Shown: positions 13,331-13,443 of the stretch, piece by piece
How the letters are laid out: each line of letters begins with the position of its first letter
How positions within the stretch are numbered: the first letter of the stretch is position 1
Assembly (NCBI GenBank): GCA_965368335.1
Contig: CBDUMN010000094.1
Coordinates: forward strand, 1 to 13,443
Length of the DNA: 13,443 bases
Origin: CBDUMN01 sp965368335
GTDB lineage: Bacteria; Pseudomonadota; Alphaproteobacteria; Rhodospirillales; JAPHRK01
Reading direction: 5' to 3'
The notes under the pieces: generated by a model
Database searches by the model: none
Told to the model about the DNA's origin: nothing
What the model saw: only the letters and a program-made list of their open reading frames with translations
Made by a program: the position numbers and the translations under genes

Positions 13331-13364
13331 TTGCGAAATTAATTTTCGCAAAGCGAAATTGCAA
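13331..13364 (+). promoter_or_regulatory. Repeat-rich candidate operator upstream of etfB
   Basis: TTGCGAAA (13331-13338) and TTTCGCAA (13344-13351) are perfect 8-bp inverted arms with a 5-nt spacer. TTTCGC/GCGAAA (13344-13349 and 13353-13358) forms a second, overlapping inverted repeat. GCGAAATT occurs at 13333 and 13353, exactly 20 bp apart. The element ends 27 bp before the etfB start codon, in a 268-bp gap whose remainder (13124-13330) shows nothing else I can name. No confident -35/-10 pair was found. Confidence 0.5.
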
Positions 13365-13391
13365 TAAACGTTAACGAGGTTGGACTCGGCC

Positions 13392-13443
13392 ATGAAAGTC
13401 TTAGTCGCAGTGAAGCGAGTTGTTGATTACAACGTAAAGATCC
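13392..13443 (+). CDS. etfB: Electron transfer flavoprotein beta subunit, 3' truncated by window edge
   Basis: Only 17 codons are present, but MKVLVAVKRVVDYNVKI is the very conserved N-terminus of alphaproteobacterial EtfB (FixA family). EtfB with EtfA takes electrons from acyl-CoA dehydrogenases and passes them to ETF:ubiquinone oxidoreductase. ATG 13392 has GAGG at 13376-13379, 12 nt upstream. It follows the dehydrogenase operon in the same direction but has its own upstream region and is separated by a strong terminator. Confidence 0.88.
   Translation, partial: MKVLVAVKRVVDYNVKI

Overview
The window looks like chromosome from an alphaproteobacterium, most likely Rhodospirillales or a close relative. 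This is inferred from the RpoD with a long acidic insert, the style of the beta-oxidation proteins and the moderately high GC. No database search was possible, so family names rest on motifs and remembered family sequences.

Layout: (i) 1-1763, the 3' part of rpoD (housekeeping sigma-70), ending in a strong intrinsic terminator. (ii) 1802-1878, a CAT-anticodon tRNA best read as tRNA-Ile2. (iii) 1879 to about 3850, an AT-richer accessory stretch. It holds an orphan ABC-type AAA ATPase (minus), an unrecognised 137-residue protein (plus), and a start-less reading frame coding for a peptidoglycan-binding-like domain plus a zinc ribbon (minus). A roughly 330 bp non-coding segment with an inverted repeat and a GC-rich patch follows. 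(iv) 3870-7109, a divergent pair: an exported amidohydrolase-2 family metal-dependent hydrolase (minus) and a cytoplasmic molybdopterin oxidoreductase of unknown substrate (plus). The oxidoreductase start overlaps the stop of a possible 8-residue leader ORF. (v) 7106-13064, a beta-oxidation block: a PcaF/PaaJ-type 3-oxoacyl-CoA thiolase (minus), divergent from an operon coding for a hydratase/3-hydroxyacyl-CoA dehydrogenase fusion (PimF/FadB-like) and two acyl-CoA dehydrogenase subunits (PimC-like and PimD-like). (vi) 13392 to the end, the first codons of etfB, the electron acceptor for acyl-CoA dehydrogenases.

The genes of block (v) and etfB together fit one route: dehydrogenation of a dicarboxylyl-CoA (adipyl- or pimelyl-CoA type) by a PimC/PimD heteromer passing electrons to ETF, then hydration and oxidation by the fusion protein, then thiolysis by a thiolase of the type that cleaves 3-oxoadipyl-CoA. 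The catalytic glutamate is visible only in the large dehydrogenase subunit, as expected for an obligate heteromer. Related AT-rich elements with two half-sites 20 bp apart lie upstream of both the operon and etfB, suggesting a shared regulator. No CoA ligase or transporter for this pathway lies in the window.

I see no CRISPR array, no intact transposon, no phage module and no clearly new multi-gene system. The least explained pieces are the start-less zinc-ribbon frame, the small accessory stretch after the tRNA, the shared upstream element and the orphan molybdoenzyme.
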